Of a stretch of 64,000 bases of DNA, positions 9,535 to 17,829 are shown one piece after another. Position numbers and translations under genes: made by a program. The stretch lies in contig JAWLCL010000001.1 of assembly GCA_041687255.1 (NCBI GenBank), positions 248,001-312,000 of the forward strand, written 5' to 3'. The notes beneath the pieces were generated by a model that was not told where the DNA came from, did not search any database, and was given only the letters and a program-made list of their open reading frames with translations. Every line of letters begins with the position of its first letter. The stretch's first letter is position 1. Origin of the DNA: Mariniphaga sp041687255 (lineage in GTDB: Bacteria; Bacteroidota; Bacteroidia; Bacteroidales; Prolixibacteraceae).

Positions 9535-9628
9535 AGACACATAATATTGCGCCTGTACAATAGAGGTGCAAAATATTGCGTTTGTACAAATCAATTATTT
9601 TGTCAATTTGAAGAATTTGTTTTTCTAT

Positions 9629-10465
9629 ATGTGGAGGATGTTCAAATCGCTGGCTTTTTTATTTTTCTTTTTATTTTTTATTCCCCGACTTCAGGCGCAA
9701 TATGTTAATGTTGATTCACTGTTGCAGTTACCCGGGCATGAGAGTCCGTTACTGATAAGTGAGTTTACCGGTTTGATGGAAGAACTGCCGGCCGGAGAAT
9801 TAATCTTGGGGCAGGAGATGTTTTACGGTCAATATATTCCGGCAGGAAACATGCTCAGGCACTTCGTTCCTCCATCCGGTGGAAAAGTAATAAGCCGGTA
9901 TGGGTGGCGATCGGGCAGGATGCATACCGGTACCGATTTGAAAATGGCTAAAGGTGATACCATTTATGCCACATTTCAGGGAACAGTTACGAGGGCGAAA
10001 TATTTTTCCGGTTACGGCAATATGGTGGTGATAGACCACGGAAACAATTTAGAAACAAGTTATGCTCATCTTACTGCTTTTTTGGTGAAACCCGGAGATG
10101 TGGTACATAAGTTTCAGCCCATTGGCCTGGCAGGAAATACCGGCAGGGCAAGCACCAGTCATCTGCATTTTGAGATAAAGGAAGCAGGAAGGCACTTTGA
10201 TCCGGAACTGGTTTTTGATTTCAAAAATGGTGTTGTAAAAGAAGAAGTTTTTGCAATTCGCAGTTTAACTGAATTGATGTCCAATAATAGTCAGCCGGTA
10301 TTTGCTTATAATGAAACCTCCTCACAGAACTACATCGTTGCTGCAGGTGATTCACTCTGGAAAATTTCCCGCAGGTTTAAAACTTCGGTAAAAACATTAT
10401 GCCTCATAAACAACCTCAATGAAAATTCGGTGCTCAATGTGGGCATGGTTTTGAAACTTTTTTAA
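9629..10465 (+). CDS. Secreted M23 metallopeptidase with C-terminal LysM domain
   Basis: Peptidoglycan endopeptidase of the LytM/M23 type. Zinc-site motifs are HTGTD (about residue 98) and HLHFE (about residue 177); the sequence between them is the usual compact beta fold (KGDTIYATFQGTVTRAK, GNMVVIDHGN). A LysM peptidoglycan-binding domain (YIVAAGDSLWKISRRFKTSV) covers about residues 234-278. I chose the ATG at 9629 because it gives a proper signal peptide (FLFFFLFFIPRLQAQ); a GTG at 9566 in the same frame would add 21 unusual residues. The gene stands 94 nt after lysS. Confidence 0.9.
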   Translation: MWRMFKSLAFLFFFLFFIPRLQAQYVNVDSLLQLPGHESPLLISEFTGLMEELPAGELILGQEMFYGQYIPAGNMLRHFVPPSGGKVISRYGWRSGRMHTGTDLKMAKGDTIYATFQGTVTRAKYFSGYGNMVVIDHGNNLETSYAHLTAFLVKPGDVVHKFQPIGLAGNTGRASTSHLHFEIKEAGRHFDPELVFDFKNGVVKEEVFAIRSLTELMSNNSQPVFAYNETSSQNYIVAAGDSLWKISRRFKTSVKTLCLINNLNENSVLNVGMVLKLF

Positions 10466-10532
10466 GTAAAATTAAACACTATTCCTCATTTTGTGTTAAA
10501 TTAACAAATGTTAATCTGTTAAATTATTTATT

Positions 10533-10736
10533 ATGAGAATCGTTGGAATAGTTTTGCTTATCATAGGTCTGATTGGGCTTATCGTATTTGGTTATCAGGC
10601 CATGCAGGATTCGGAATCATTTAATTTACTTGGAATGGAAGTGGCAGTAAGTTCAGCCAACTGGACACCGGTAATTTTCAGTGCAATACTTGCTGTAATA
10701 GGTATCATTTTAGCGCTTGCGGGAAAAAAGAGATGA
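10533..10736 (+). CDS. Small two-helix membrane protein (DUF3185-like)
   Basis: A 67-residue protein with two transmembrane helices: residues 4-22 (GIVLLIIGLIGLIVFGYQA) and about 45-64 (WTPVIFSAILAVIGIILALA), with a polar loop MQDSESFNLLG between them. The layout resembles the small DUF3185-type inner-membrane proteins. Function unknown. It lies 67 nt after the peptidase and may be cotranscribed. The short length is balanced by a convincing topology and a basic C-terminus. Confidence 0.65.
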   Translation: MRIVGIVLLIIGLIGLIVFGYQAMQDSESFNLLGMEVAVSSANWTPVIFSAILAVIGIILALAGKKR

Positions 10737-10769
10737 TTTTTTCCCGGAGACCTGAAACGATATAATTAT

Positions 10770-11348
10770 TCACTTTTGTTTAGGAGGGTATCCCTTTAAT
10801 AGTTTCTTCGATAGTAAATATTCAATTTTTTCGGCTATTGATTCAGGGGATTCACCTTCTTTAATATTTATTGAGTTTAAGTCATTTTTCAATTCATCCA
10901 TTTTAAAGTTGAGAAAATCAACTCTTTTCTTTAACAAAGCGGCATCTTCCGTTTCCCAATAACCTCCCTCATCGTTTACTTCCAGGTTGGTCATGTATTT
11001 TTTTTGAATGTAACGGAGCAGCTTAACAACGGCTATATGAATTTCAACCGGTGCAAACTGCGTTTTTATAAAATTCATGTAAGTGAATTCCGGGTGTTCA
11101 TCTGGATATTTCAGCATTACAACATTCCGTAAACAACCCTCGTAATCAAAAATTAAGCTCAACGGTTCCGAATTTCTGTGGGGATAAATAAATAGTCCGG
11201 TCAACCGGATTGGCTGCAAATCGTGGCAGTCATTAAATACTTCAAAATCCCATCCCATGGCTTTGGAAATGTCTTCCATTTCTTCGCAAAATGCAACACT
11301 TAATGAAGGTAGATTTAATTTTCCTTTGTAGTGAATTGTTACTCCCAT
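10770..11348 (-). CDS. Conserved protein of unknown function
   Basis: A 192-residue soluble protein without signal peptide or transmembrane segment. It begins MGVTIHYKGKLN, followed by a helix with acidic residues (FCEEMEDISKAMGWDFEVF) and a beta segment LTGLFIYPHRNSEPLSLIFDYEG. The last 60 residues are charged and helical. I do not recognise a named domain. It faces the small membrane protein tail to tail with a 33-nt gap, and a 467-nt non-coding region lies upstream. Confidence 0.65.
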   Translation of the reverse strand: MGVTIHYKGKLNLPSLSVAFCEEMEDISKAMGWDFEVFNDCHDLQPIRLTGLFIYPHRNSEPLSLIFDYEGCLRNVVMLKYPDEHPEFTYMNFIKTQFAPVEIHIAVVKLLRYIQKKYMTNLEVNDEGGYWETEDAALLKKRVDFLNFKMDELKNDLNSINIKEGESPESIAEKIEYLLSKKLLKGYPPKQK

Positions 11349-11503
11349 GGCTGATTAATTTTAATTTCCGACTGAGGCCTCATTTTTGAATATGCATTGC
11401 AGACTAAGTTATAAATATTTTCAATCCCAGGAACTGAAATCATGCATAGAGCTTAATATTAAAATTATTGTTGTCCGGTAAAATATCATGAGATTATTTT
11501 TAT

Positions 11504-11578
11504 AATATTTCGCTGCTCTGCAGCTTTCATGGATGCATACAATTGCTTGGCTACAAATATTTTGCTGCTCTGCAGCTT
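11504..11578. repeat. Pair of 23-nt direct repeats (22/23 identical)
   Basis: Copies at 11504-11526 and 11556-11578 share AATATTT, then T or C, then GCTGCTCTGCAGCTT. The GC-rich core is itself partly palindromic around CTGCAG. Such islands in AT-rich intergenic DNA look like dispersed REP-type sequences; this needs a genome-wide count. Confidence 0.55.
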
Positions 11579-11751
11579 ATTTAAGAGGCATCGCTGCAAA
11601 ATTATTAGTAGCAAAAAGTTAATAAAAGAAAATCAAGCCTCAGTCGGGGCGGTACATCCTATAACCCGCTTGAATTGATGGATAAAATACTTTCATGTAC
11701 ATTTTAACCGGACAGTAGTGTATTAAAATTATTAATGGAAGGCATACAAAT

Positions 11752-11784
11752 AAAAAAGCCGGTGTGCATCTCACCGGCTTTTTT
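11752..11784 (-). terminator. Rho-independent terminator of the E2-E1 operon
   Basis: A perfect 13-bp stem (AAAAAAGCCGGTG with CACCGGCTTTTTT) encloses the loop TGCATCT. It has T-runs on both strands and lies 32 nt beyond the E1 stop, so it can act bidirectionally. Confidence 0.85.
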
Positions 11785-11815
11785 ATTTGTAAACAGAAAC
11801 TTATATCGAATTTTC

Positions 11816-14284
11816 CTATATGCCTCTTGCATTTCGGTCGAGTTGTTCTTCCTCCGTAAAATCGTTTTCCGGAGAGTGACCTTCCAACGGGAGAATGCGT
11901 TCATGAATCGCATCGATTATCCATTCGGGCTGAGGGAAGAAATAATCTTCCAGTTCATGTGCCGGAGTAATCCAGTTGCGTGAACCCACCACCACCGGCG
12001 GGGCATCGAGGTAGTCGAATGCCAGTTCAGTGATATTTGAAGCCATGTCGCGCATAAATGATCCACGGGCAGAGGCATCGCCCGATATCACAATCCGTCC
12101 GGTTTTTTTAATTGATTCAATGACCAAATCGTAATTGAAAGGCACCAGTGAGCGGGCGTCAATGACTTCTGCCGACAGGTTATACTTTTCTTCCAGTATT
12201 TTTGCTGCATCCAGAGCCCGGTAAAGGGTTGCACCAATAGTGAGAATGGTTAAATCGTTGCCTTCCCTTTTGATGTCGGGTTCTCCCAGTGGAATTTCAT
12301 AATAACCTTCCGGTACTCCTCCTTTATGAAACATTTCGCCAATATCGTAGATCCGCTGGCTTTCGAAAAAGATTACCGGGTCGGTTCCCTGAAGGGCGGC
12401 GTTCATTAATCCTTTGGCATCGTATGGTGTTGCCGGGAAAACTACCTTTAGTCCGGGTATATGTGCCGGCAGGGCAGTCCAGTCCTGTGAATGTTGTGCC
12501 CCGTATTTGGAGCCTACAGAAACCCTCACCACAACCGGCATCTTCAGCACATTGCCGCTCATGGCCTGCCATTTGGGGAGCTGGTTAAACACCTCGTCGC
12601 CGGCACGGCCAAGAAAGTCGCAGTACATAATTTCGGGGATCACCCTTCCGCCGCACATGGCATAACCGATGGCTGTTCCAACTATTGCCCCTTCAGAAAT
12701 GGGTGAGTTAAACAGCCGGTGGTAGGGCAGGGCTTCAGTCAGTCCCCGGTATACGGCAAAAGCGCCTCCCCAGTCGCGGTTTTCCTCTCCGTAGGCAATC
12801 AAGGTCGGATCCTTATAAAAACGATCGATTACAGCCTCAAAAATGCCGTCGCGCAATGCATAGGTTTTTATTTTAGAAAACGGCTTTCCGTTTTCATCAA
12901 ACATAAACCGTTCTTTTGTGGCCAGTTGTTTTACCCGCGGATTTTCCCCGATCGGGTGGTTTACCTCCGGTTCGCGGTCTTCCATGCGATCAACCGATTG
13001 ATCGCTGAACATCATTTCCCCTATAAGGTTCGGATGTTTTTTGATGTCCATATGAGGAGAAACTTCATCATCGATGGCAAGTTTCAGTGTTGAGGACACA
13101 ATTTCACGGGTTAGTGACTGTATTTTTTCTAATTCTTCTTTAGTGGCAATACCGGCTTCTGTGAGTTCATTGCCAAACCAAATAATGGAATCCTGCTTTT
13201 CCCAGGCTTCAATTTCTTCTTTTGAGCGGTAGGAGGAAGCATCGGAAGGAGAGTGTCCGCTGTATCGGTAGGTAAGAATGTCGAGCAACACGGGACCGCG
13301 TTTTTCTTCGAGAATTTTCTTCTTCCTGCGGTAAGCATCGATAACCGCCAGGGGGTTGTATCCATCGACACGTTCGGCATGCATCTGGTCCTTATTCAGA
13401 CCAGTGCCTATGCGCGCTGCCACATCATAACCCATTGTTTCCCCGCAGGTTTGTCCACCCATACCGTATTGGTTATTCATGATGTTTATTATAAGCGGCA
13501 ACCCACCTTTCATATCGCCTTCCCACAGCTGGTTGAACTGGTCCATCGTAGCGAATGCCAGTCCTTCCCATACAGGTCCGCATGCCATGGAGGCATCGCC
13601 GATATTTGCCACCACTATTCCTTTTTTGCGGTTCACCTTCTTGTAAAGAGCGGCTCCGACTGAAATGTCACCAGAGCCCCCTACAATGGCATTGTTAGGA
13701 TAAACGCCGAAGGGTGTGAAAAAGGCATGCATCGAGCCTCCCAGGCCTTTGTTGAAACCGGTTTCCCGGGCAAAAATTTCAGCCAGCGTGCCGTAAAGCA
13801 GAAATTTAACTGCCAGTTCTTTGGTTGTGCCATTATGGCCTGCTTTTACCGGGGCCAGGGTAGCTCCGCTGAAATGACTTTCCATAATTTCTTCCAGCTC
13901 ACTATCGCTTAGTTTTGAAATGGCTGATAATCCTTTTGCCAATATTTCACCATGACTGCGATGGGAACCGAATATAAAATCTTCCACATCGAGGTTATAG
14001 GCCATACCTACGGCAGCTGCTTCCTGACCAATGGAAAGATGCGCCGGACCCGGATGATTATAGGGAATACCATCGTATTCACCTCGCGTTTTTATTAGGT
14101 TCAGCATGGTTTCGAACTCACGGATGACCACCATGTCGTTGTATATGCGCAGGAAGTCTTCCTTAGAGAAGTTTTCCTTCTCGTCTTCAATGGTCTTGTT
14201 GTATTGATTTATTGGTATGGGCTTGAATTCGAGTTGCCGTGGTTTTCTAACTTCAACTGGATTTATAAATTGTATTTTTGGCAT
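11816..14284 (-). CDS. Fused alpha/beta E1 of a branched-chain-type 2-oxoacid dehydrogenase
   Basis: Thiamine-diphosphate-dependent decarboxylase of a 2-oxoacid dehydrogenase complex, probably for branched-chain 2-oxoacids. Residues about 40-430 are an E1-alpha domain with the ThDP motif GDASMACG (229 onward) ending at NN (about 270). Residues about 475-820 are an E1-beta domain (YGEENRDWGGAFAVYRGL, then SPISEGAIVGTAIGYAMCG). Fusion into 822 residues is common in Bacteroidota. It follows the E2 gene with a 32-nt gap on the same strand. The E3 lipoamide dehydrogenase is not in the window. Pyruvate or another 2-oxoacid cannot be excluded as substrate. Confidence 0.93.
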   Translation of the reverse strand: MPKIQFINPVEVRKPRQLEFKPIPINQYNKTIEDEKENFSKEDFLRIYNDMVVIREFETMLNLIKTRGEYDGIPYNHPGPAHLSIGQEAAAVGMAYNLDVEDFIFGSHRSHGEILAKGLSAISKLSDSELEEIMESHFSGATLAPVKAGHNGTTKELAVKFLLYGTLAEIFARETGFNKGLGGSMHAFFTPFGVYPNNAIVGGSGDISVGAALYKKVNRKKGIVVANIGDASMACGPVWEGLAFATMDQFNQLWEGDMKGGLPLIINIMNNQYGMGGQTCGETMGYDVAARIGTGLNKDQMHAERVDGYNPLAVIDAYRRKKKILEEKRGPVLLDILTYRYSGHSPSDASSYRSKEEIEAWEKQDSIIWFGNELTEAGIATKEELEKIQSLTREIVSSTLKLAIDDEVSPHMDIKKHPNLIGEMMFSDQSVDRMEDREPEVNHPIGENPRVKQLATKERFMFDENGKPFSKIKTYALRDGIFEAVIDRFYKDPTLIAYGEENRDWGGAFAVYRGLTEALPYHRLFNSPISEGAIVGTAIGYAMCGGRVIPEIMYCDFLGRAGDEVFNQLPKWQAMSGNVLKMPVVVRVSVGSKYGAQHSQDWTALPAHIPGLKVVFPATPYDAKGLMNAALQGTDPVIFFESQRIYDIGEMFHKGGVPEGYYEIPLGEPDIKREGNDLTILTIGATLYRALDAAKILEEKYNLSAEVIDARSLVPFNYDLVIESIKKTGRIVISGDASARGSFMRDMASNITELAFDYLDAPPVVVGSRNWITPAHELEDYFFPQPEWIIDAIHERILPLEGHSPENDFTEEEQLDRNARGI

Positions 14285-14316
14285 TGTCTTAAACTTTAAA
14301 CATTAAACTTCCAACT

Positions 14317-15588
14317 TTAAACTGACAAAGTCTGTATTTGGGTTTTTATTTCGGCCAGAAAGCGGGTGGCTTCACCTCCGTCAAGTGCACGGTGATCGTA
14401 GGTGAGCGACAATCCTATCATGGGTACAAAACCGTAAACGCCTTCTTCGATTTCTGCCGGTCGCGGGGTGATGGCACAAACGCCCAGAATTCCTGTCTGA
14501 GGCAGGTTTATGACCGGAGTAAACATTTCCACACCATAGTTTCCAAGGTTTGAAACAGTGAAGGAGGCAGCCTCGGGGCTTAGTAAATCGGGATTGATGC
14601 TGCCGCTTCTGGCTTGTGTGGCCAGCTGCTGCAATTGGAATGAAAGGCCCGTAACAGACAAATCATCGGCATTCTGCAGGGCGGGAACCATCAATCCGCG
14701 TTCAGTGTCAACAGCCAGTCCGAGGTGCACCTTTTTAAACCACTTCATTGTATCGCCCTGGTAATGGGTATTTGCCTGCGGGAACTTTTCGAGTGCACGA
14801 ATGACCGCGTAGCATACCAGGTCGTTGATGGTAACATTCTGAGAAATGCTGCCTTCGGCAAGTGCAACTTTGTACTTTTTTCGAAGCTTAAGCAGCTGCC
14901 GTGCATCGGCACTCAGGTGGTGTGTCAGTTGAGCAGAATTCTGTAGCGACCGATGCATTGCAGCAGCAATCAATTTACGGATATTGGGAATGGATTTTAT
15001 TTCAAAGTCATCGCCTGTTTGCAGTAATTTTGGAGCGGCAGGTTTTGCCTGGGGTGTGGGTTGAGTTGCCGGTTTTTCCTGTTTTGGCTGACCGGCCGTT
15101 TCAGCTGCTTTTTTTATATCGCGTGCAATAATGCGGCCCCGGGGACCTGAACCTTTCAGGTTGAGGATTTCCACGCCCAATTGTTGAGCCATGTTTTTAG
15201 CCAGCGGTGAAATGCGGATGCGCTTGCCCGATTCGTCTTCCTCTACATCAAATTCAATAACTTTTGGCGATTCTTCTTCTTTGTTTTCTTTGGGTGGGGC
15301 AACAGCTTTTTCTTCAGTACCGCCGGGAGTAAACTTATCAATTGATTCCCCTTTTTGGCCAATAACTGCAACATTGGAAAGTACAGGCACTTCATCTCCT
15401 TCTTCAAAAAAAACAGCCAGGAGAATACCATTGGCTTTTGCTTCTTCTTCAAAAGACGATTTGTCGGTTTCATACGAGAAGAGCAGGTCTCCCTCATGCA
15501 CTTCTTCGCCCACCGACTTATACCACTGGCCCAATATGCAGGATTCAACCGATTGACCCTGACGGGGCATTAATACAGGTTCTGCCAT
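14317..15588 (-). CDS. Dihydrolipoamide acyltransferase (E2) of 2-oxoacid dehydrogenase
   Basis: Transfers the acyl group from E1 to CoA through a swinging lipoyl arm. A lipoyl domain spans residues 1-80 with the lipoylated Lys43 in ETDKSSFEE. A peripheral-subunit-binding domain follows at about 125-160 (RISPLAKNMAQQLGVEI, GPRGRIIARDI), then a Pro/Ala/Gln linker and the catalytic domain to residue 423 with the active-site motif DHRALDGG (His399, Asp403). It is the first gene of the operon with the fused E1 and is divergent from a GntR regulator. A palindrome lies 29 nt before its start, over the predicted promoter. Confidence 0.95.
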   Translation of the reverse strand: MAEPVLMPRQGQSVESCILGQWYKSVGEEVHEGDLLFSYETDKSSFEEEAKANGILLAVFFEEGDEVPVLSNVAVIGQKGESIDKFTPGGTEEKAVAPPKENKEEESPKVIEFDVEEDESGKRIRISPLAKNMAQQLGVEILNLKGSGPRGRIIARDIKKAAETAGQPKQEKPATQPTPQAKPAAPKLLQTGDDFEIKSIPNIRKLIAAAMHRSLQNSAQLTHHLSADARQLLKLRKKYKVALAEGSISQNVTINDLVCYAVIRALEKFPQANTHYQGDTMKWFKKVHLGLAVDTERGLMVPALQNADDLSVTGLSFQLQQLATQARSGSINPDLLSPEAASFTVSNLGNYGVEMFTPVINLPQTGILGVCAITPRPAEIEEGVYGFVPMIGLSLTYDHRALDGGEATRFLAEIKTQIQTLSV

Positions 15589-15616
15589 TTTATTCGTTTT
15601 TGCTTTTTTGTTTTAC

Positions 15617-15633
15617 TTGTATATACAATTTTA
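15617..15633 (-). promoter_or_regulatory. GntR-type operator overlapping the E2 promoter
   Basis: TTGTATATACAA (15617-15628) is a perfect 12-bp palindrome identical to the core of the palindrome at 15795-15812. On the minus strand it abuts a -7-like TAAAATTG (15633 to 15626), so a bound protein would cover the transcription start. Confidence 0.65.
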
Positions 15634-15794
15634 CTTGATTCTAATGCTTCTGTTTGAGTATTAATACACGTGGTAACTCAATTTTATATATTCCTATAAC
15701 TCCTACTGTGCCTATTAATTTTAATCTTTTAGTCTGATGTTTTTTAAAGAATAAAATCAATTAAAGATGTAGAGGGTGTAAAAGTAAAAATAAT

Positions 15795-15812
15795 AACTTG
15801 TATATACAAGTT
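15795..15812 (+). promoter_or_regulatory. GntR-type operator at the regulator's own promoter
   Basis: AACTTGTATATACAAGTT is a perfect 18-bp palindrome placed where the -33 element of the gntR promoter should lie. Together with the copy near E2 it marks a likely autoregulated divergent control region. Confidence 0.75.
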
Positions 15813-15835
15813 GATTTAAGTTCTTAAAAATTTTT

Positions 15836-15843
15836 TAATTTTG
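15836..15843 (+). promoter_or_regulatory. -7 element of the gntR promoter
   Basis: TAATTTTG fits TAnnTTTG. It ends only 4 nt before the ATG at 15848, implying a leaderless or nearly leaderless mRNA. Confidence 0.6.
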
Positions 15844-15847
15844 AAGC

Positions 15848-16558
15848 ATGGAAAACAGCATTCCTCAGTACCGGAAGCTTTATGAATTGCTTCGGAAGCA
15901 CATATTGTCGGGATATTATGAAGAGGGAAGTTTATTGCCTTCTGAAAATGAATTGTGTGCCGTTCATGGAGTTACACGACCGACGGTAAGGCATGCCCTC
16001 GGGACTCTTGTAAATGAGGGGTTGATACTTAAAAAACAAGGGAAGGGGAGCATTGTCAGGAAGCCGCCGCAGAATATAGGTATCCTTTCAATTGCCGGCA
16101 CCGCATCAGCTGTGGGTGTAAGATATCTGAAAACCGATATCCTTCAAAAACCGGTAGTTCGTAAATGGCCTGAGAATTTTGCCTTTGAGCTGTCGGACAT
16201 GGAAAAAGAATCGGGGTGTATTTACATGGAGCGTTTGAGATATGTTGATGATAAACCGGTTTTTTACGATATTAACCGCCTGCCTAACATCAATCTTTCA
16301 CGGATAACAAGTCGTTCGTTCGAAAATAAGTCGCTTTTTGAAGTTTTGCGAAAACATTACCAGGTGAATGTAATTGGCGGAGAACAACAGTTAAAGGCAA
16401 TTGTTCCGGATGCGGAAATAAGAAACTTGCTTCGCCTAAAGCCCGGACAGCCGGTACTTTATATGGAGAGAAAACTGACGACTAACCGGGAGGAATTCAA
16501 CATTTATTCGACCATTTATTTTAATTCTGAGAAACATACCATTTTTGGCAGTTTTTAA
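15848..16558 (+). CDS. GntR/HutC-family transcriptional regulator with UTRA domain
   Basis: A 236-residue regulator. The N-terminal winged helix spans about residues 5-73 (LLPSENELCAVHGVTRPTVRHALGTL, split here as the recognition helix TRPTVRHAL). The C-terminal UTRA ligand-binding domain follows (GCIYMERLRYVDDKPVFYD, then LLRLKPGQPVLYMERKL). It is divergent from the E2-E1 operon with 259 nt between them, and perfect palindromes of one core occur at both promoters. The simplest reading is a repressor released by a metabolite of the 2-oxoacid pathway; the ligand is not evident from sequence. Confidence 0.92.
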   Translation: MENSIPQYRKLYELLRKHILSGYYEEGSLLPSENELCAVHGVTRPTVRHALGTLVNEGLILKKQGKGSIVRKPPQNIGILSIAGTASAVGVRYLKTDILQKPVVRKWPENFAFELSDMEKESGCIYMERLRYVDDKPVFYDINRLPNINLSRITSRSFENKSLFEVLRKHYQVNVIGGEQQLKAIVPDAEIRNLLRLKPGQPVLYMERKLTTNREEFNIYSTIYFNSEKHTIFGSF

Positions 16559-16830
16559 AATCAGGTAAAGGGTGTGATGTTGAACGTCTGATTTCAGCTG
16601 CTTATTTGAATTTCCATGATGTGGACCAGGGTCTGTAAAGATCAATTCTTGGAAATAGCATCTGTCATTATAAATGCCTATTTTTTAGGATAAAAATTTT
16701 TGTCTGTTTTTATTAAATCCTACTTTTGCCGGGATTAAGTTTCCGGTTTGAACTTAAGGAGACAAAGCATGTTAAAGGAATGGCGAAATTTAAAATTGCG
16801 CCATTTATTGTAAATTGAAACAGTTATATT

Positions 16831-17736
16831 TTGGGAAATACAGTTGAATTGGACGAACATTTGGAGCCGGTTAACATCAGGGGTAAAAGCGCCACATACA
16901 TAAATGAAAGGTACGGCAGTCATCCGCTCAATACATTTGACATCTGGATGGCCGAATCGAAAACTCCCACTCCTCTTGTTATTTATATTCATGGAGGTGG
17001 ATTTTTGAAGGGTGACAAGTCGAAATACTACAGTTCGGAAGATTTGGTGCGGTTTCTTGATGCAGGGGTATCAGTTGCTACCATAAACTACCGGTTTATG
17101 ACCGATGCCCCGTATGGAATCAAAGCCTCATTAAGTGATTCAAAAAGATGTTTGCAGTACATCAGATACAATGCCGGCAAGTACAACATCGACAAACGGC
17201 GGATTGCCTGCTCGGGAGGTTCGGCAGGAGCAGGTACATCCCTGTGGCTGGCCTTTCATGATGATATGGCAGAGCCGAACAATGCTGAGCCTGTGCTAAG
17301 GGAGTCAACGCGTTTAACTTGTGCCGGAGCATTTGCTACCCAATCGACTTACGATATTTTTCAGTGGGAAAAAATTATCGGGATTCCTATGGCGGATACT
17401 CCGGAACAGCGAATGGCCGTTGCTACGGCATTTGGGCTGACCGATACCGAAGGGGTTGACTTGCAGGGGCAGCTGCAGATTAGAAAAGAACTGGATTTCC
17501 TTAGTGAGATGGATGAAGACGACCCTCCTGTTTTCATTTGTAATTACCACAAGAATGGCACCCCCTCAAACGAAGATGAACTGAACCATCATCCCCTACA
17601 TGCAAAGGCAATAAAGGAGAAGGCTGAGGAAGTTGGCCTTGAAGCCATAGTTTATGCCCCGGCAATAGGAATTACGGATCCTTCGGGTAAAGATTTGGTT
17701 GACTTTTTCCTGGAAAAGTTCTTTCCCGGGAAATAG
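16831..17736 (+). CDS. Alpha/beta-hydrolase, esterase/lipase family
   Basis: Carboxylic-ester hydrolase of the HSL/BD-FAE type. Oxyanion motif HGGGF is at residues 54-58, nucleophile elbow GGSAG has Ser131, and the likely catalytic His is in HHPLHAKAIKEKA near the C-terminus. There is no signal peptide. The start is uncertain: an in-frame stop lies at 16816 and the first in-frame ATG would remove about 40 residues including conserved sequence, so the TTG at 16831 is the best choice, just after a TATATTTTG promoter-like stretch. Substrate unknown. Confidence 0.82.
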   Translation: MGNTVELDEHLEPVNIRGKSATYINERYGSHPLNTFDIWMAESKTPTPLVIYIHGGGFLKGDKSKYYSSEDLVRFLDAGVSVATINYRFMTDAPYGIKASLSDSKRCLQYIRYNAGKYNIDKRRIACSGGSAGAGTSLWLAFHDDMAEPNNAEPVLRESTRLTCAGAFATQSTYDIFQWEKIIGIPMADTPEQRMAVATAFGLTDTEGVDLQGQLQIRKELDFLSEMDEDDPPVFICNYHKNGTPSNEDELNHHPLHAKAIKEKAEEVGLEAIVYAPAIGITDPSGKDLVDFFLEKFFPGK

Positions 17737-17829
17737 TAAATTAATGGAGTTGGAAAATTTTACTGCCATCGAATCAGTAATCATAAAATAATACATTTTT
17801 GTATTCAAAACAGATAAAAGGGAATAACA

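Larger units (their letters stand above)
11349..11815. other. Intergenic region with repeated GCTGCTCTGCAGC motif
   Basis: AT-rich and without a convincing gene. A 23-nt sequence with the core GCTGCTCTGCAGCTT is present at 11504-11526 and 11556-11578 with one mismatch, and the 3' end holds the E1 terminator. Confidence 0.5.

Noticed and set aside
17737..17829. Lysine riboswitch before aspartate kinase
   Set aside because: Only 93 nt are available and only a small AATACA/TGTATT hairpin is visible; the large conserved lysine aptamer cannot fit.
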